A stretch of DNA of 64,000 nucleotides, from NCBI RefSeq assembly GCF_018736045.1, contig NZ_CP076132.1:3271501-3335500 (forward strand). Direction: 5' to 3'. This DNA is from Flammeovirga yaeyamensis. Lineage in GTDB: Bacteria > Bacteroidota > Bacteroidia > Cytophagales > Flammeovirgaceae. Shown here one piece after another: positions 34,924-43,941 of the stretch. A program made the translations under genes and the position numbers. The notes below the pieces were generated by a model. It saw only the letters and a list, made by a program, of their open reading frames with translations. It had not been told where the DNA came from and did no database searches. Position 1 is the stretch's first letter, and each line of letters begins with the position of its first letter.

Positions 34924-36594
34924 TCATTTCAAAAGGAGTTTAGCATTTGCCACTTCAACTCCATTCACTACTCTAAGAAAGTACATTCCCGAAGGAAGGT
35001 TGTATTCTAAAGGTTGGATATAAGAGGTTTGGTTTTGTTCGGTGATAGTAAAAGTATCTATCAGTTTACCATATTTGGTGTAGATACTCACTTGAGTTGG
35101 GGTATTAATTGACATCCCTTTTATATAAAGTTGTCCTTTTTGCTGGTTAGCAAGTGGATTCGGGAAAACTTCCACAGTAAGTAAGCCTGTATTTTCAGAG
35201 ATAACTTGAATTGGTCCAAATGTTTCTGATGATCCATCGTAATCCACTTGAACGAGTTTGTAAAAATTTTTAGTTGAAGGATCGGTATCTATAAAATTGT
35301 AATCTATTCGGTAATTACTGTTCCCTGCCTGAGAGGTAACTGTCCCTATCTTTTCCCATTTGATTTTGTCAACTGATCTATAGACATCAAATTTTTCGTT
35401 ATTTATTTCTGTGGCTGTTGCCCAGTTTAGTGTTATAGTTTGATCTTCGTTTTTTATACCATTAAAGAAAATAAGTTCTACCGGTAAATCCCCATCATCT
35501 GTATTGATGATGATTTCTTCGACTGTTGCTGCCATCATTTTGCTAGAAGACGCTATGTATTCAATTTCAGAGGCTCCATCGACAAAGGAAACTATAATTT
35601 TACGAGTGTCTGCGAAGTAATCGGTGATTTCCGTTTTTATTGGATCAGTAAAACCATCACGATCCGAGCCTCCGTGATGCAACAATACGTTATCATTTAC
35701 AGTGGCATTCTTCACAGACCATTTGATTTTCTGAAGAATATCTTCCAACTCATCAAGGCTGGTAATTTTGCTATTAAAATAGATTGAACTCGATGATAAT
35801 TCACCATCATCAAATCCTTCTCCTCTAAGTTTGATGTATTGATTATACCACCCTGAAGCAGTTACTACTTTTATTGTTGTAAATGGCTCTGTTGTTAATT
35901 CTCCATTTCCTTGATCTGTTGGATCTATTTGAGCTCCTTCCCATAGGTTTAAATCATAATTATGTTGATCAACATTTAATCCATCGTCTGTAGAAAACGG
36001 ATTAGAGCCAATATTTCTATCAAGTAATGCTCGCTCTTCATCAGAAAGCCTGGAACCATCGTTTGGTGTTTCATAACTTTCTTCGATGAAAATATTCTTA
36101 GCGTTAGCAGGATCAACAAAATCGAGGTTCGCCTGTCCTCCAATATAGATAAGGCCATTACCATTAATATCTATATCGCCAAAACCTCCATTATCGGAAC
36201 GATCTGAGTTTAATAAATCGCCTGTAATAATCATGTTCCCCTCCAAGGTGATGTCGGTATGCGTACCTATATCCAGATTCCCATCGATAATAAGCATTGA
36301 GCCTTCACGGATAACTAATTCTACAGCGTTAACCCCAGGGTTGGTATTTCCTGTACCTCGAGTAGATAGGGTGTATGTACCTTGAAGATCAATAGTAAAA
36401 GTAGAATTGTCTTTGATTTCTAGATCGTAACTTGCTCCATCAGCTAAATAAGTAATGTCGGAGGTGGCTGCACTTGTTGTCTGTGTAGCATTAATTACAT
36501 TATCCCCTGTGAAGGTTACATCTTTGCTATAATCCTGAGCAAATGAAAATTGCCCACATAGAATGAGGGTCGCAACGAGTAAAAGGTGTTTCAT
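34924..36594 (-). CDS. Secreted protein with T9SS type A C-terminal sorting domain
   Basis: The 556-residue product has a signal peptide (core LLLVATLILCGQF, cleavage after FAQ near residue 19). Residues ~40-190 are beta-rich with regular Gly/Asn/Asp turns, like a short parallel beta-helix. Residues ~375-465 form an Fn3-like domain (LPVELIFFNGIKNE...LNWATATEIN). The C-terminal ~80 residues, with VEVFPNPL, VSIYTKYGKLI and LPSGMYFLRVV, are a type IX secretion domain. It shares the domain plan of the 999-residue protein 1.4 kb away but is shorter. Its stop codon falls inside a TTTTCATTT repeat tract. Confidence 0.87.
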   Translation of the reverse strand: MKHLLLVATLILCGQFSFAQDYSKDVTFTGDNVINATQTTSAATSDITYLADGASYDLEIKDNSTFTIDLQGTYTLSTRGTGNTNPGVNAVELVIREGSMLIIDGNLDIGTHTDITLEGNMIITGDLLNSDRSDNGGFGDIDINGNGLIYIGGQANLDFVDPANAKNIFIEESYETPNDGSRLSDEERALLDRNIGSNPFSTDDGLNVDQHNYDLNLWEGAQIDPTDQGNGELTTEPFTTIKVVTASGWYNQYIKLRGEGFDDGELSSSSIYFNSKITSLDELEDILQKIKWSVKNATVNDNVLLHHGGSDRDGFTDPIKTEITDYFADTRKIIVSFVDGASEIEYIASSSKMMAATVEEIIINTDDGDLPVELIFFNGIKNEDQTITLNWATATEINNEKFDVYRSVDKIKWEKIGTVTSQAGNSNYRIDYNFIDTDPSTKNFYKLVQVDYDGSSETFGPIQVISENTGLLTVEVFPNPLANQQKGQLYIKGMSINTPTQVSIYTKYGKLIDTFTITEQNQTSYIQPLEYNLPSGMYFLRVVNGVEVANAKLLLK

Positions 36595-36814
36595 TAGAAT
36601 AGAAAAAAGTAGTAGTTAATTTTTTAAAGTCGTAAATACGTGAGCGAATATAACATTATAAATGACACTTTGTGAATTATCATTCACTTTTTAAGAAAAC
36701 ATTGGACGGAATGCTACATGTTTTGTACGATATGACACATTTATTGTAGAGTTCGGTGTTAAAAAGGCTCTTTTATTACAATATTTTTGTCGATGGAATG
36801 AGGTATTTGGAATA

Positions 36815-37150
36815 AATTAAAAATGAAAAGTTAAAAATGAAAAACGTGAAATGTTAGTGGTAACGTGGAGATGGTTTTTGAAGGAGGTTCCTGTAAGTGG
36901 TTCGTGTACGAGTGACTGAAGTCGACACGTTAAGGAATGTGATCTAAGATAATTCATCCAAAGCATTAAATCTAGCACGAGTTTCCAAACTCGTGCCCGC
37001 GTTATGAGGAGCGGAAATTCAGCACCTGCTACTTGCTACTTGCTACCTACTACCTAATCTACAGATGTCGCTTCGCTTAACATCTGCGCCAGTGTTGACA
37101 ACGAACCACCTCCACGTTACCCTTAACATTTTACGTTTTTCATTTTTAAT
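36815..37150. repeat. Intergenic mosaic repeat cluster (copy near 37 kb)
   Basis: Fills much of the 36595-37156 gap. In order: AAAAGTTAAAAATGAAAAACG, AACGTGAAATGTTAGTGGTAACGTG, GTAAGTGGTTCGTG, GAGTGACTGAAGTCGAC, a perfect hairpin GCACGAGTTT cc AAACTCGTGC (36977-36998), GCGTTATGAGGAGCG, CAGCACCTGC, an inverted GGTAGYA array (about 37026-37060), the AGATGT...ACATCT module, and a TTTTTCATTTTTAATTTCC end. 36595-36814 shows no module or gene. Confidence 0.75.
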
Positions 37151-37156
37151 TTCCAA

Positions 37157-38257
37157 CTAATTTTTAATTTCCAAAAGCCATTTTTGATACGCCTCAACAA
37201 CCTCAACATCCCTCACTTTCAACATCGATTCATTATTAAAACGCAACGATCTTGCTCTGAAATTGTGGGCTCCGGTCCATACACAGCTGTTTTCTCCGTC
37301 GTTAATATAGATGGTTTTGTTGTGGATGCTTGGTGAGGAGATCCATTTAAGGGTAAAGTTATCGTAGGTCTGATCCCATTCGATTAATCGGTTTTGCCAG
37401 TCTTTATCGAGGTTATCGGTTCTTGATGGTGGGGCAATAATAGTCAGGTCTGTGCCTTGATCAAGTAATCTTTGTAATGTGGAAACTAATTGGGGTCTAT
37501 CGTCTTCCCATTTTGAATTCATGATGATCACTTCTGCTTCGGGAGAAGTTTCTTCGAATATATCCATGATGATATCAGCGCCTGATGTTTTAGGAAGAAA
37601 ACCCACCTTGTATTCGCTGTTATCTACCCATAAGAAGTTCCAATGTTGGAGGGTTTGCTCCTCTTCTACTTCAATCATTTGATGAAAATTATGGAGGAAT
37701 GACTCGTACACAAATTCGTTATCAACTAGGAGCATATCCTGATATTTCGAATTATCACTTGCTGTGAAGTTGTAGCTTGTCGATAGTACGATATTCCTTC
37801 TAAGAGAATCGGAAGTGCTAATGGCCGAGCTGAGCACGTACTTATTATGATTAATCGCCTTACTATCGAGGTAATTATTGTATCTCAAAAATGTAGTGAG
37901 GCTGTCTTGAAAAACTTTAGCGGTGTAATTGTTCACCTCGTCAGAATCAAGAATCATATGCACGTTTACTCCTCTCCTTTGAGCTGCTAAAATGTTTTCT
38001 CTTAATGTACCTTGAGAGAATTTAAAGATGTTGATATACAAGTCTTCACCTGATGGGGTGGCATCGATAATATCTTGAATGGGCTGTAGAAATAAAGTGT
38101 TATCAGATTGTAATTCCTCGGCGGTAGGTAAAACCGTGATGGGGAACTTGGTATCAAATACCGGTCCTTCTGGAACGTAAACGATCTCGTCGTTGGTGGT
38201 GGTGTCACATGAGAATGCAACCAACGCCAATAAAAAAAATGATAAAATGTGTCTCAT
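37157..38257 (-). CDS. Phospholipase D-like lipoprotein (two HxK motifs)
   Basis: The frame opens at 38281, but the ATG at 38257 is preferred because it gives a lipoprotein signal (core ILSFFLLALVAFSC, Cys 17). Two PLD-type motifs are visible: INHNKYVL and SIHNKTIYI, each followed by a Ser/Asn-rich strand (LSTSYNFTASDN; WTGAHNFRARS), so both halves of the active site are present. The canonical Asp after HxK is not at the standard position. This resembles Nuc/phospholipase-like phosphodiesterases that cut DNA or phospholipid. It lies downstream of a TonB receptor and surface lipoprotein but is separated from them by a terminator, so co-expression is uncertain. Confidence 0.83.
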   Translation of the reverse strand: MRHILSFFLLALVAFSCDTTTNDEIVYVPEGPVFDTKFPITVLPTAEELQSDNTLFLQPIQDIIDATPSGEDLYINIFKFSQGTLRENILAAQRRGVNVHMILDSDEVNNYTAKVFQDSLTTFLRYNNYLDSKAINHNKYVLSSAISTSDSLRRNIVLSTSYNFTASDNSKYQDMLLVDNEFVYESFLHNFHQMIEVEEEQTLQHWNFLWVDNSEYKVGFLPKTSGADIIMDIFEETSPEAEVIIMNSKWEDDRPQLVSTLQRLLDQGTDLTIIAPPSRTDNLDKDWQNRLIEWDQTYDNFTLKWISSPSIHNKTIYINDGENSCVWTGAHNFRARSLRFNNESMLKVRDVEVVEAYQKWLLEIKN

Positions 38258-38300
38258 GGTGTGAGTAAGGGCGTATCGCATACACCCGCTTGTATGTTTG

Positions 38301-38328
38301 AAAAAAAAGGAACCACTTCCGTGGTTCC
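38301..38328 (-). terminator. Hairpin terminator
   Basis: GGAACCAC TTCC GTGGTTCC forms a perfect 8-bp stem. Read on the minus strand it is followed by eight T residues, 28 bp after the stop of the beta-helix lipoprotein gene. Confidence 0.85.
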
Positions 38329-38355
38329 CCTAAATAAATTGATAATTGGTTTAAG

Positions 38356-39744
38356 TTATTTTGTACCAAAAGCACCAATGTAATCCGCCGATCTCGGAAC
38401 AGTATATGTTTTTCCAGCAACACTAATTGAACCATACATTGGCTCAACATTTACAGAACCAGCGTCCAATGCTGGAGAACCTGATTTTAAGTGGAAATCA
38501 AATTTTGTCCACTCATCAAAAGTTTTGTCTTCGTTAGGAGTTGGGAATTCGTCGTCTTCTGTTGTTAAAGAGATAGTGAATTCGTTTACTACATCATAGT
38601 TTTCAAACATTGGATCGTTACCTGCGATAGAGTTTTCAGCAATTTCTGTCAAGAAACCATTGCTTGGAGCAAATTCTGAAGTCATTCTAGCGTGGTTACC
38701 ATAGTAGTATTGATTGTCGATTGTAGTGTTTTCCATATCAACGTTAGTACCTTCAAGGGCATCACCTACCACACGCACACCGTAACGACAGTTTACAATC
38801 ATGTTGTTTACGATCATTCCTCTAGCAGTTTCTTCGATGTTTACAGAACCACCACGACCTGATTTATTTCTTCTCCATCCACCTGAAACGATAGTGTTAT
38901 TGTAAGCATTGATGTTCGTTTGTACATCTACACCACTTTTGTTTGACCACTTAGGACCGTTTGTAGCGATGTGGTAGAATAAGTTATAAGCGATATCGCC
39001 TGTAGTACCTTTTTTGATGTTTAATGCCTCACCACCTGTTGAACCGATGTAAGCAAATACATTGTTGTAGAAAGAAACTTGACCACCTTGTGGACGGAAA
39101 GCATCGTCTGACATATACGCAACTACTGAGTTATGAACGATTACTTTTGTTTCTGGATTTTCAGAGTAGAAACCGTAAGATGGCTCACCAACTTCCATGT
39201 CTACTACACCTTCTTGGATAGAGATATGGTCGTCTGTTAGCGTAGCGTTACCGAACTCCATAACCACGTGATCCATCACGAAAGTTTTTGCTGTAGAAGT
39301 ACAGATAAAACCACCCCAAGCTTGTAAGTTGAAGATGTTTGCTTCTGTTCTGTCAGCTTCAGGAACTGTTACATAGATAGGCTCATCAGCAGTACCTAAT
39401 GCATGCAAGTTACCTTTGATATAGAATTCTGGAGCAGCAGTTTTGTTCGCCAATACTTTAACGCCAGGCTCGATAGTTAATGTTACGCCTTCTTCGATCA
39501 CCACGTGACCACCCCAATTGACTGTGATACCTGATTCCCAAGTCTCATCTTCTGAGATTACATAAGTAGAAGTAATACTAATATCTTCAGCTTCTTCTTC
39601 CTCTCCACCTGGAGTTTCAGGAGTCTCTGTATCATCATCATCAGATCCTAATAAATCTTCTTCGTTTGCTGTACAAGAGAACATGAAGAAAAGAGTTGAA
39701 AGGAAGAATACACCTTTCACCAAGAAGTTGTTTAAATTTTTCAT
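38356..39744 (-). CDS. Surface-exposed lipoprotein with a parallel beta-helix fold
   Basis: The 462-residue product has a lipoprotein signal (FFLSTLFFMFSC, Cys24) followed by an acidic, flexible tether (EEDLLGSDDDD, then PETPGG and EEEE). Acid-rich residues right after the Cys are a known Bacteroidota lipoprotein export signal, so the protein is likely on the outer face of the outer membrane. The body has recurring strands such as GGHVVIEEGVTLTIEPGVKV and NAYNNTIVSGG, typical of right-handed beta-helix proteins. It starts 31 bp after the TonB receptor stop and probably captures or processes that receptor's ligand. Confidence 0.82.
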   Translation of the reverse strand: MKNLNNFLVKGVFFLSTLFFMFSCTANEEDLLGSDDDDTETPETPGGEEEEAEDISITSTYVISEDETWESGITVNWGGHVVIEEGVTLTIEPGVKVLANKTAAPEFYIKGNLHALGTADEPIYVTVPEADRTEANIFNLQAWGGFICTSTAKTFVMDHVVMEFGNATLTDDHISIQEGVVDMEVGEPSYGFYSENPETKVIVHNSVVAYMSDDAFRPQGGQVSFYNNVFAYIGSTGGEALNIKKGTTGDIAYNLFYHIATNGPKWSNKSGVDVQTNINAYNNTIVSGGWRRNKSGRGGSVNIEETARGMIVNNMIVNCRYGVRVVGDALEGTNVDMENTTIDNQYYYGNHARMTSEFAPSNGFLTEIAENSIAGNDPMFENYDVVNEFTISLTTEDDEFPTPNEDKTFDEWTKFDFHLKSGSPALDAGSVNVEPMYGSISVAGKTYTVPRSADYIGAFGTK

Positions 39745-39775
39745 TTTGAACGATTAATAAATAAGAAAGATTAAG

Positions 39776-42562
39776 TTATAGTTTGTATTTTAATCCAATT
39801 TGGAAGTTGCGACCATAGCGATCGTCTCTAACTACCAAGTTATCTCCTGGAGCACCTTGAGCCGGATATTTGGATTGATTTTCTGTTGAAGGTTCTTCGA
39901 TGTAAAGAATACGATGTGTATCCAATAAGTTTCGGGCTTTGACAAATACTGTCAGTCCGAAATCGAAGTGTTTTTCCATGGAGAAGTCCATTTGCCACAT
40001 GGCTTTCTGCCAATAGTCTTTTTCGTAATAGACCATTAATTGCTCGATACGTTTACCTGTAAACACATTCGCCAATTGAATGTCTAATCCATTTTTCTGG
40101 TTCTTGTAAAGTAAGGAAACGTTACCAATATGTCTTGCTTGTCCTTGTAACGGACGCTCCTGATCCACTTGTAATGGAACGATATTCGAAGAGTTATCTT
40201 CCGGATTTTCTCTAGTATACAAGATCTTTGTCGTCGTAATACTAGAGTGTGTGTAGGTATAATTGGCTTTTATACCGAAGCTTCTGAAATACTTTGTGGC
40301 ATCTACTTCTAGTCCGTAATTGACTGCCGTACCATAGTTTCCTGGCTGTACAAAAGTGTTTCCCTTTTCATCGACCACAATACCGTTTTCGATAGGATCC
40401 ATAATGTTTTTGTAGAAAGCACCGATGAAAAGATTATCTCTAGTCCCTGGGAACATTTCATAACGTAAATCGAAGTTATCTGTGATCGTTCTCTTTAGGT
40501 CTGGGTTACCTCTTTCTGCAAATTCACTATCAGAAATTTCTGCTCCGATTTCGTAAGGGATAATCTCAAAGAATCCCGGACGAATAACCGATCTAAAGTA
40601 AGAAGCTCTAAGATTAGATTTTTCATTTAACATGTAACGGAAATGAAGTGAAGGCAGGAAATCCACATACTCCTGAGAGGCTGATGGCTCTTCACCATAA
40701 CGAGGATATCTTAATTCGTACCCTTGGTCCGTATGTTCAGCTCTTACACCACCTACAATTTCTGTTTTCTTTGATGGAGCGATTTTATACTCTCCATAAT
40801 ACGCCAAAATTCTTTCGTGAGCATCATAATTTAGAGGGTTGGTCTGACCTCCTCTAGGGTTCGTCAATACCCAATCTACTTGATTGTAGTACCAATCTTC
40901 GTCCACTTTAGTTTCGTCGTTTAGTGGTTTGAAGTTGTATCGGATATAAGAGTTAGTACGTGCTTTATCTCTGTACATTCCACCGACTTTCAACTCTCCA
41001 AAGCGGTTTAAATCAAAGATGTTATTGATATAGGCCGTATAATCTCTATCCTCGTTGTCTTCCCACTGTCTATACTGACCACCAAAGTCTTCTACCCTTA
41101 CTTGCTTCGGTACTCCATTTACATAAGATGCATTTCGTGTAAACACCATTTGATCCGGACGATTTCTCGTAGCGATGGAATACACTCCCGACCAATTCAG
41201 TTTCCAATTTGGCAGAAGTTGGTGATTACCTTGTAAAGTAGAGTTATAGATTTTTTGCTCAGTCGTTCTGATACGAGTAATTAAAGAAGCAGTACCTGAA
41301 TTAGTTTCTGGATTGTACTCCCCATCCCATAATCTAAATCGCTCTGTCTCTCTAACTTGATCTTCTCTTTCGAAAATCAAAGCATTATACATACTGATAC
41401 TGTGCTTATTATTGAAGATATAATCAATTTTATTGTGCACACCACCTCTAGACATTTCTGATGAATATTGTCTATGCTGATACGTATTTAATGACATCAC
41501 ATTGTTGACAATATCCGCAAAACCAATACTGTAAAAGTGAGTATCAGATCCTCTGTGGAGTTTTTGATAATTACCCGCAACTACAACTCCTAACTTTCCA
41601 TCAAAAAATCGATTACTGATGGATGTACCAATATTAAAATCAATTGGATTTGTCTTTTTGGAAGGCACTAGGTTGTTCGTCGTAAAGTCTTTAAAGGTAG
41701 CTTCATAACCCTCAACTGCTCTATGATGTGGAGCCACTCTATTTGTCAACGATTGATTGTAAGTTAGGAAATCCTGACCGCTGCCTTCCATAAATAAAGA
41801 AGACATACCTCCTGAAGCATTGATTTTGAAGCTGAAATTATCCTTGGCATTTTTCATGATCAAGTCCATCACACCACCTACGGCATCACCTTCCATACTT
41901 GGTGTCAATGCTTTTGTTACCTCAATACGATCCAATAATTCCGAAGGGAACATATCTAGAGGTACATATCTGTTTTTATTATCGGGAGAAGGAATCTTCA
42001 CTCCATTCACTAAAGTATATGAATACCTTTTGGGCATACCTCTAACGATAGCATAACTACCTACACCTGCGTTACTTTGCTCTAAAGATACACCTGAAAT
42101 TCTTTGCACCACATCTGCCACATTAAGGTCCGGCGACAATTCTATAGTGTTTGCTGATACTACATTCAATACCATTGCTGAATGTTGCTCGGTTGCTCTG
42201 GCGCTGGCATCAGAATCAAGTTCTCTTTGTGCCATGATTACCACCTCATCCAATTCTTGTTGATCCGTTTTCAATACAAAATTAACTTCTGTATTTCCGT
42301 TTAACTGAATTGATTTTCTTTGTGATTCAAATCCAATAAAAGAAGCCACTAAAGTGATTTGACTTCCTTGCTGTCCACCTTTAATAAGGTACATACCGTT
42401 AAGCCCCACCATTGCTCCATTAGTAGTCCCTTCAATAACTACTGATGCACCAATGAGTGCTTCCCCACTTTCGTCTGTAATAGTTCCCTTAATAGTTTGT
42501 CCTAATAAAGAAGAGTTATATGTCAGATAAAAAATTATACTTAATAGAAGAGTCTTGTACAT
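39776..42562 (-). CDS. TonB-dependent outer-membrane receptor
   Basis: The 928-residue product has a signal peptide, a carboxypeptidase-regulatory-like N-terminal domain (IKGTITDESGEALIGASVVI, then LNGMYLIKG), a TonB-box-like ELDEVVIMA, a plug domain (VVQRISGVSLEQ, YAIVRGMPKRYSYTLVNGV, ELLDRIEVTKALTPSM) and a ~700-residue barrel ending in an aromatic-rich strand (NFQIGLKYKL). It transports a bulky ligand using TonB energy. No SusD gene is adjacent, so this is not a standard polysaccharide locus; a beta-helix lipoprotein follows instead. The ligand is unknown. Confidence 0.92.
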   Translation of the reverse strand: MYKTLLLSIIFYLTYNSSLLGQTIKGTITDESGEALIGASVVIEGTTNGAMVGLNGMYLIKGGQQGSQITLVASFIGFESQRKSIQLNGNTEVNFVLKTDQQELDEVVIMAQRELDSDASARATEQHSAMVLNVVSANTIELSPDLNVADVVQRISGVSLEQSNAGVGSYAIVRGMPKRYSYTLVNGVKIPSPDNKNRYVPLDMFPSELLDRIEVTKALTPSMEGDAVGGVMDLIMKNAKDNFSFKINASGGMSSLFMEGSGQDFLTYNQSLTNRVAPHHRAVEGYEATFKDFTTNNLVPSKKTNPIDFNIGTSISNRFFDGKLGVVVAGNYQKLHRGSDTHFYSIGFADIVNNVMSLNTYQHRQYSSEMSRGGVHNKIDYIFNNKHSISMYNALIFEREDQVRETERFRLWDGEYNPETNSGTASLITRIRTTEQKIYNSTLQGNHQLLPNWKLNWSGVYSIATRNRPDQMVFTRNASYVNGVPKQVRVEDFGGQYRQWEDNEDRDYTAYINNIFDLNRFGELKVGGMYRDKARTNSYIRYNFKPLNDETKVDEDWYYNQVDWVLTNPRGGQTNPLNYDAHERILAYYGEYKIAPSKKTEIVGGVRAEHTDQGYELRYPRYGEEPSASQEYVDFLPSLHFRYMLNEKSNLRASYFRSVIRPGFFEIIPYEIGAEISDSEFAERGNPDLKRTITDNFDLRYEMFPGTRDNLFIGAFYKNIMDPIENGIVVDEKGNTFVQPGNYGTAVNYGLEVDATKYFRSFGIKANYTYTHSSITTTKILYTRENPEDNSSNIVPLQVDQERPLQGQARHIGNVSLLYKNQKNGLDIQLANVFTGKRIEQLMVYYEKDYWQKAMWQMDFSMEKHFDFGLTVFVKARNLLDTHRILYIEEPSTENQSKYPAQGAPGDNLVVRDDRYGRNFQIGLKYKL

Positions 42563-42778
42563 TCGTTTGTTTTAATTAATTGCTGACGCAAAAATGAAGG
42601 ACTCATTTCTAAAAGTAATCACAATGTGTATTATCAAATTTTTAAACTCGATGAACTGTTTGTTAAGACTCAGAACGAATATTAATTCCCGTTTAAGGTG
42701 AATTTTGTTATTCACATTTCTTTAACACGAATGCCCTAAAAGTTAAATAAACGGCTATTATTTTGTCATATTCCACTC

Positions 42779-42793
42779 ACAAACTGTCATTAA
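42779..42793 (+). promoter_or_regulatory. Conserved upstream element, copy 1
   Basis: ACAAACTGTCATTAA occurs here and, base for base, at 43902-43916. Each copy ends 25 bp before the preferred ATG of a paralogous gene, and the following AxTTGAA and ATTTTTTAA are also shared. It is likely a duplicated promoter or 5' untranslated element. Confidence 0.5.
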
Positions 42794-42818
42794 ATTGAAA
42801 AATTTTTTAAACAAAAGC

Positions 42819-43631
42819 ATGAAAACTACTCTCTTATTTCTATTCACATTCTTCCCCTTGTTCACTTTTTCTCAAGGAAAAATCGATCAAGTTCGAAAAA
42901 ATATTAAAAAGCAGGATACGAAAACTTATTCTAAGTCTTCCTCTTCATCAACTTCTTACTCTAGTAATTCCAATTCCAATAATAATTTTTCTGTATTAGG
43001 CACACTTGTGATGGGTATTGTTGATGCGATTCCATCAGAAAGAGAACTTACACAAATGTATGGTGCTCCCTTACGATTACAGAAATATCCTTATTATATG
43101 GAGGGTGGTGGTAAATTTTCGAGATATCCAGAAGCCAAAACCTCTTTCACAACAGAATTCGAGATGAATTATGTTACAGAGATGCAAAATTTACAATCTG
43201 GTAATATGAAGCTAAGGTTAAACTTTGCTCCTAAGTTTAGTATCTCCGGTAAAGGGAACTATTATCAAGAAAAAATTAATGAAAACACCTATGATCATAT
43301 GGGTACTTTACATTTAAATGCTTCCTATCATTTACTTGCCTATACAGGAATTGACGCTTGGATAGGCATTGGTTACTCCCACCTCTTCTTAGACGATGGC
43401 TACTCTGGTGTAAATATGAATTTGGGTACCGAACTCTACCTTTTTAAGCCAGTCGGCCTCTACACCGAGTGGTACTTCTCTGGATTATCTGATGATGTAG
43501 ACATGCGCGAAGGTACAATTGGATTGAAATGGTATATGAAATCGTTTTATGTTCAGGGTGGTTATAATTCTTTACGAATTGTTGGAGTGGACTTTTCTGG
43601 GGTGATGTTTGGGGTTGGGGTGGTGATGTGA
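42819..43631 (+). CDS. Secreted beta-barrel-like protein, first of a paralogous pair
   Basis: The frame opens at TTG 42795, but ATG 42819 places the signal peptide (TTLLFLFTFFPLFTFSQ) at the N-terminus. The mature protein starts with GKIDQVRKN, a Ser/Asn-rich linker, then conserved blocks PSERELTQMYGAPL and GGGKFSRYPEAK. The last ~130 residues are alternating strands (YFSGLSDDVDMREGTIGLKWY, read in parts; QGGYNSLRIVG) resembling a small outer-membrane barrel. A paralog follows 310 bp downstream with a conserved upstream element. Family not recognised. Confidence 0.77.
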   Translation: MKTTLLFLFTFFPLFTFSQGKIDQVRKNIKKQDTKTYSKSSSSSTSYSSNSNSNNNFSVLGTLVMGIVDAIPSERELTQMYGAPLRLQKYPYYMEGGGKFSRYPEAKTSFTTEFEMNYVTEMQNLQSGNMKLRLNFAPKFSISGKGNYYQEKINENTYDHMGTLHLNASYHLLAYTGIDAWIGIGYSHLFLDDGYSGVNMNLGTELYLFKPVGLYTEWYFSGLSDDVDMREGTIGLKWYMKSFYVQGGYNSLRIVGVDFSGVMFGVGVVM

Positions 43632-43673
43632 TGATTACTTACCTAATAATTATATCAAGATACTAATACTACT

Positions 43674-43698
43674 CAAGGAGGGGTTCCACCCCTCCTTG
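43674..43698. repeat. Perfect 11-bp inverted repeat
   Basis: CAAGGAGGGGT TCC ACCCCTCCTTG lies 43 bp after the upstream gene. It is GC-rich for this genome but lacks a T tail on either strand, so it is either a poor terminator or part of a dispersed element. The rest of the 43632-43941 gap has no recognisable gene. Confidence 0.6.
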
Positions 43699-43901
43699 GG
43701 GAAGTTGAGTTGACCGAAAGGATAATGAATAATCAGATCTGCTTTGGATGAGAGGTTTATGATTTGTTCCGTTGTTGAAGGGTTACACCTTTTCTGGAAA
43801 TATATAAGTTGATGGTGAGTGACTATTTTGCTATTCACAATCTTTAAATACGAAACATTGTAATATTCATCAAATGATTCAATTTTTGGCACTTTTAACT
43901 T

Positions 43902-43916
43902 ACAAACTGTCATTAA
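43902..43916 (+). promoter_or_regulatory. Conserved upstream element, copy 2
   Basis: Identical to 42779-42793 and at the same distance from the start codon of the second paralog. Confidence 0.5.
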
Positions 43917-43941
43917 CTTGAACGATTTTTTAAATATTACA

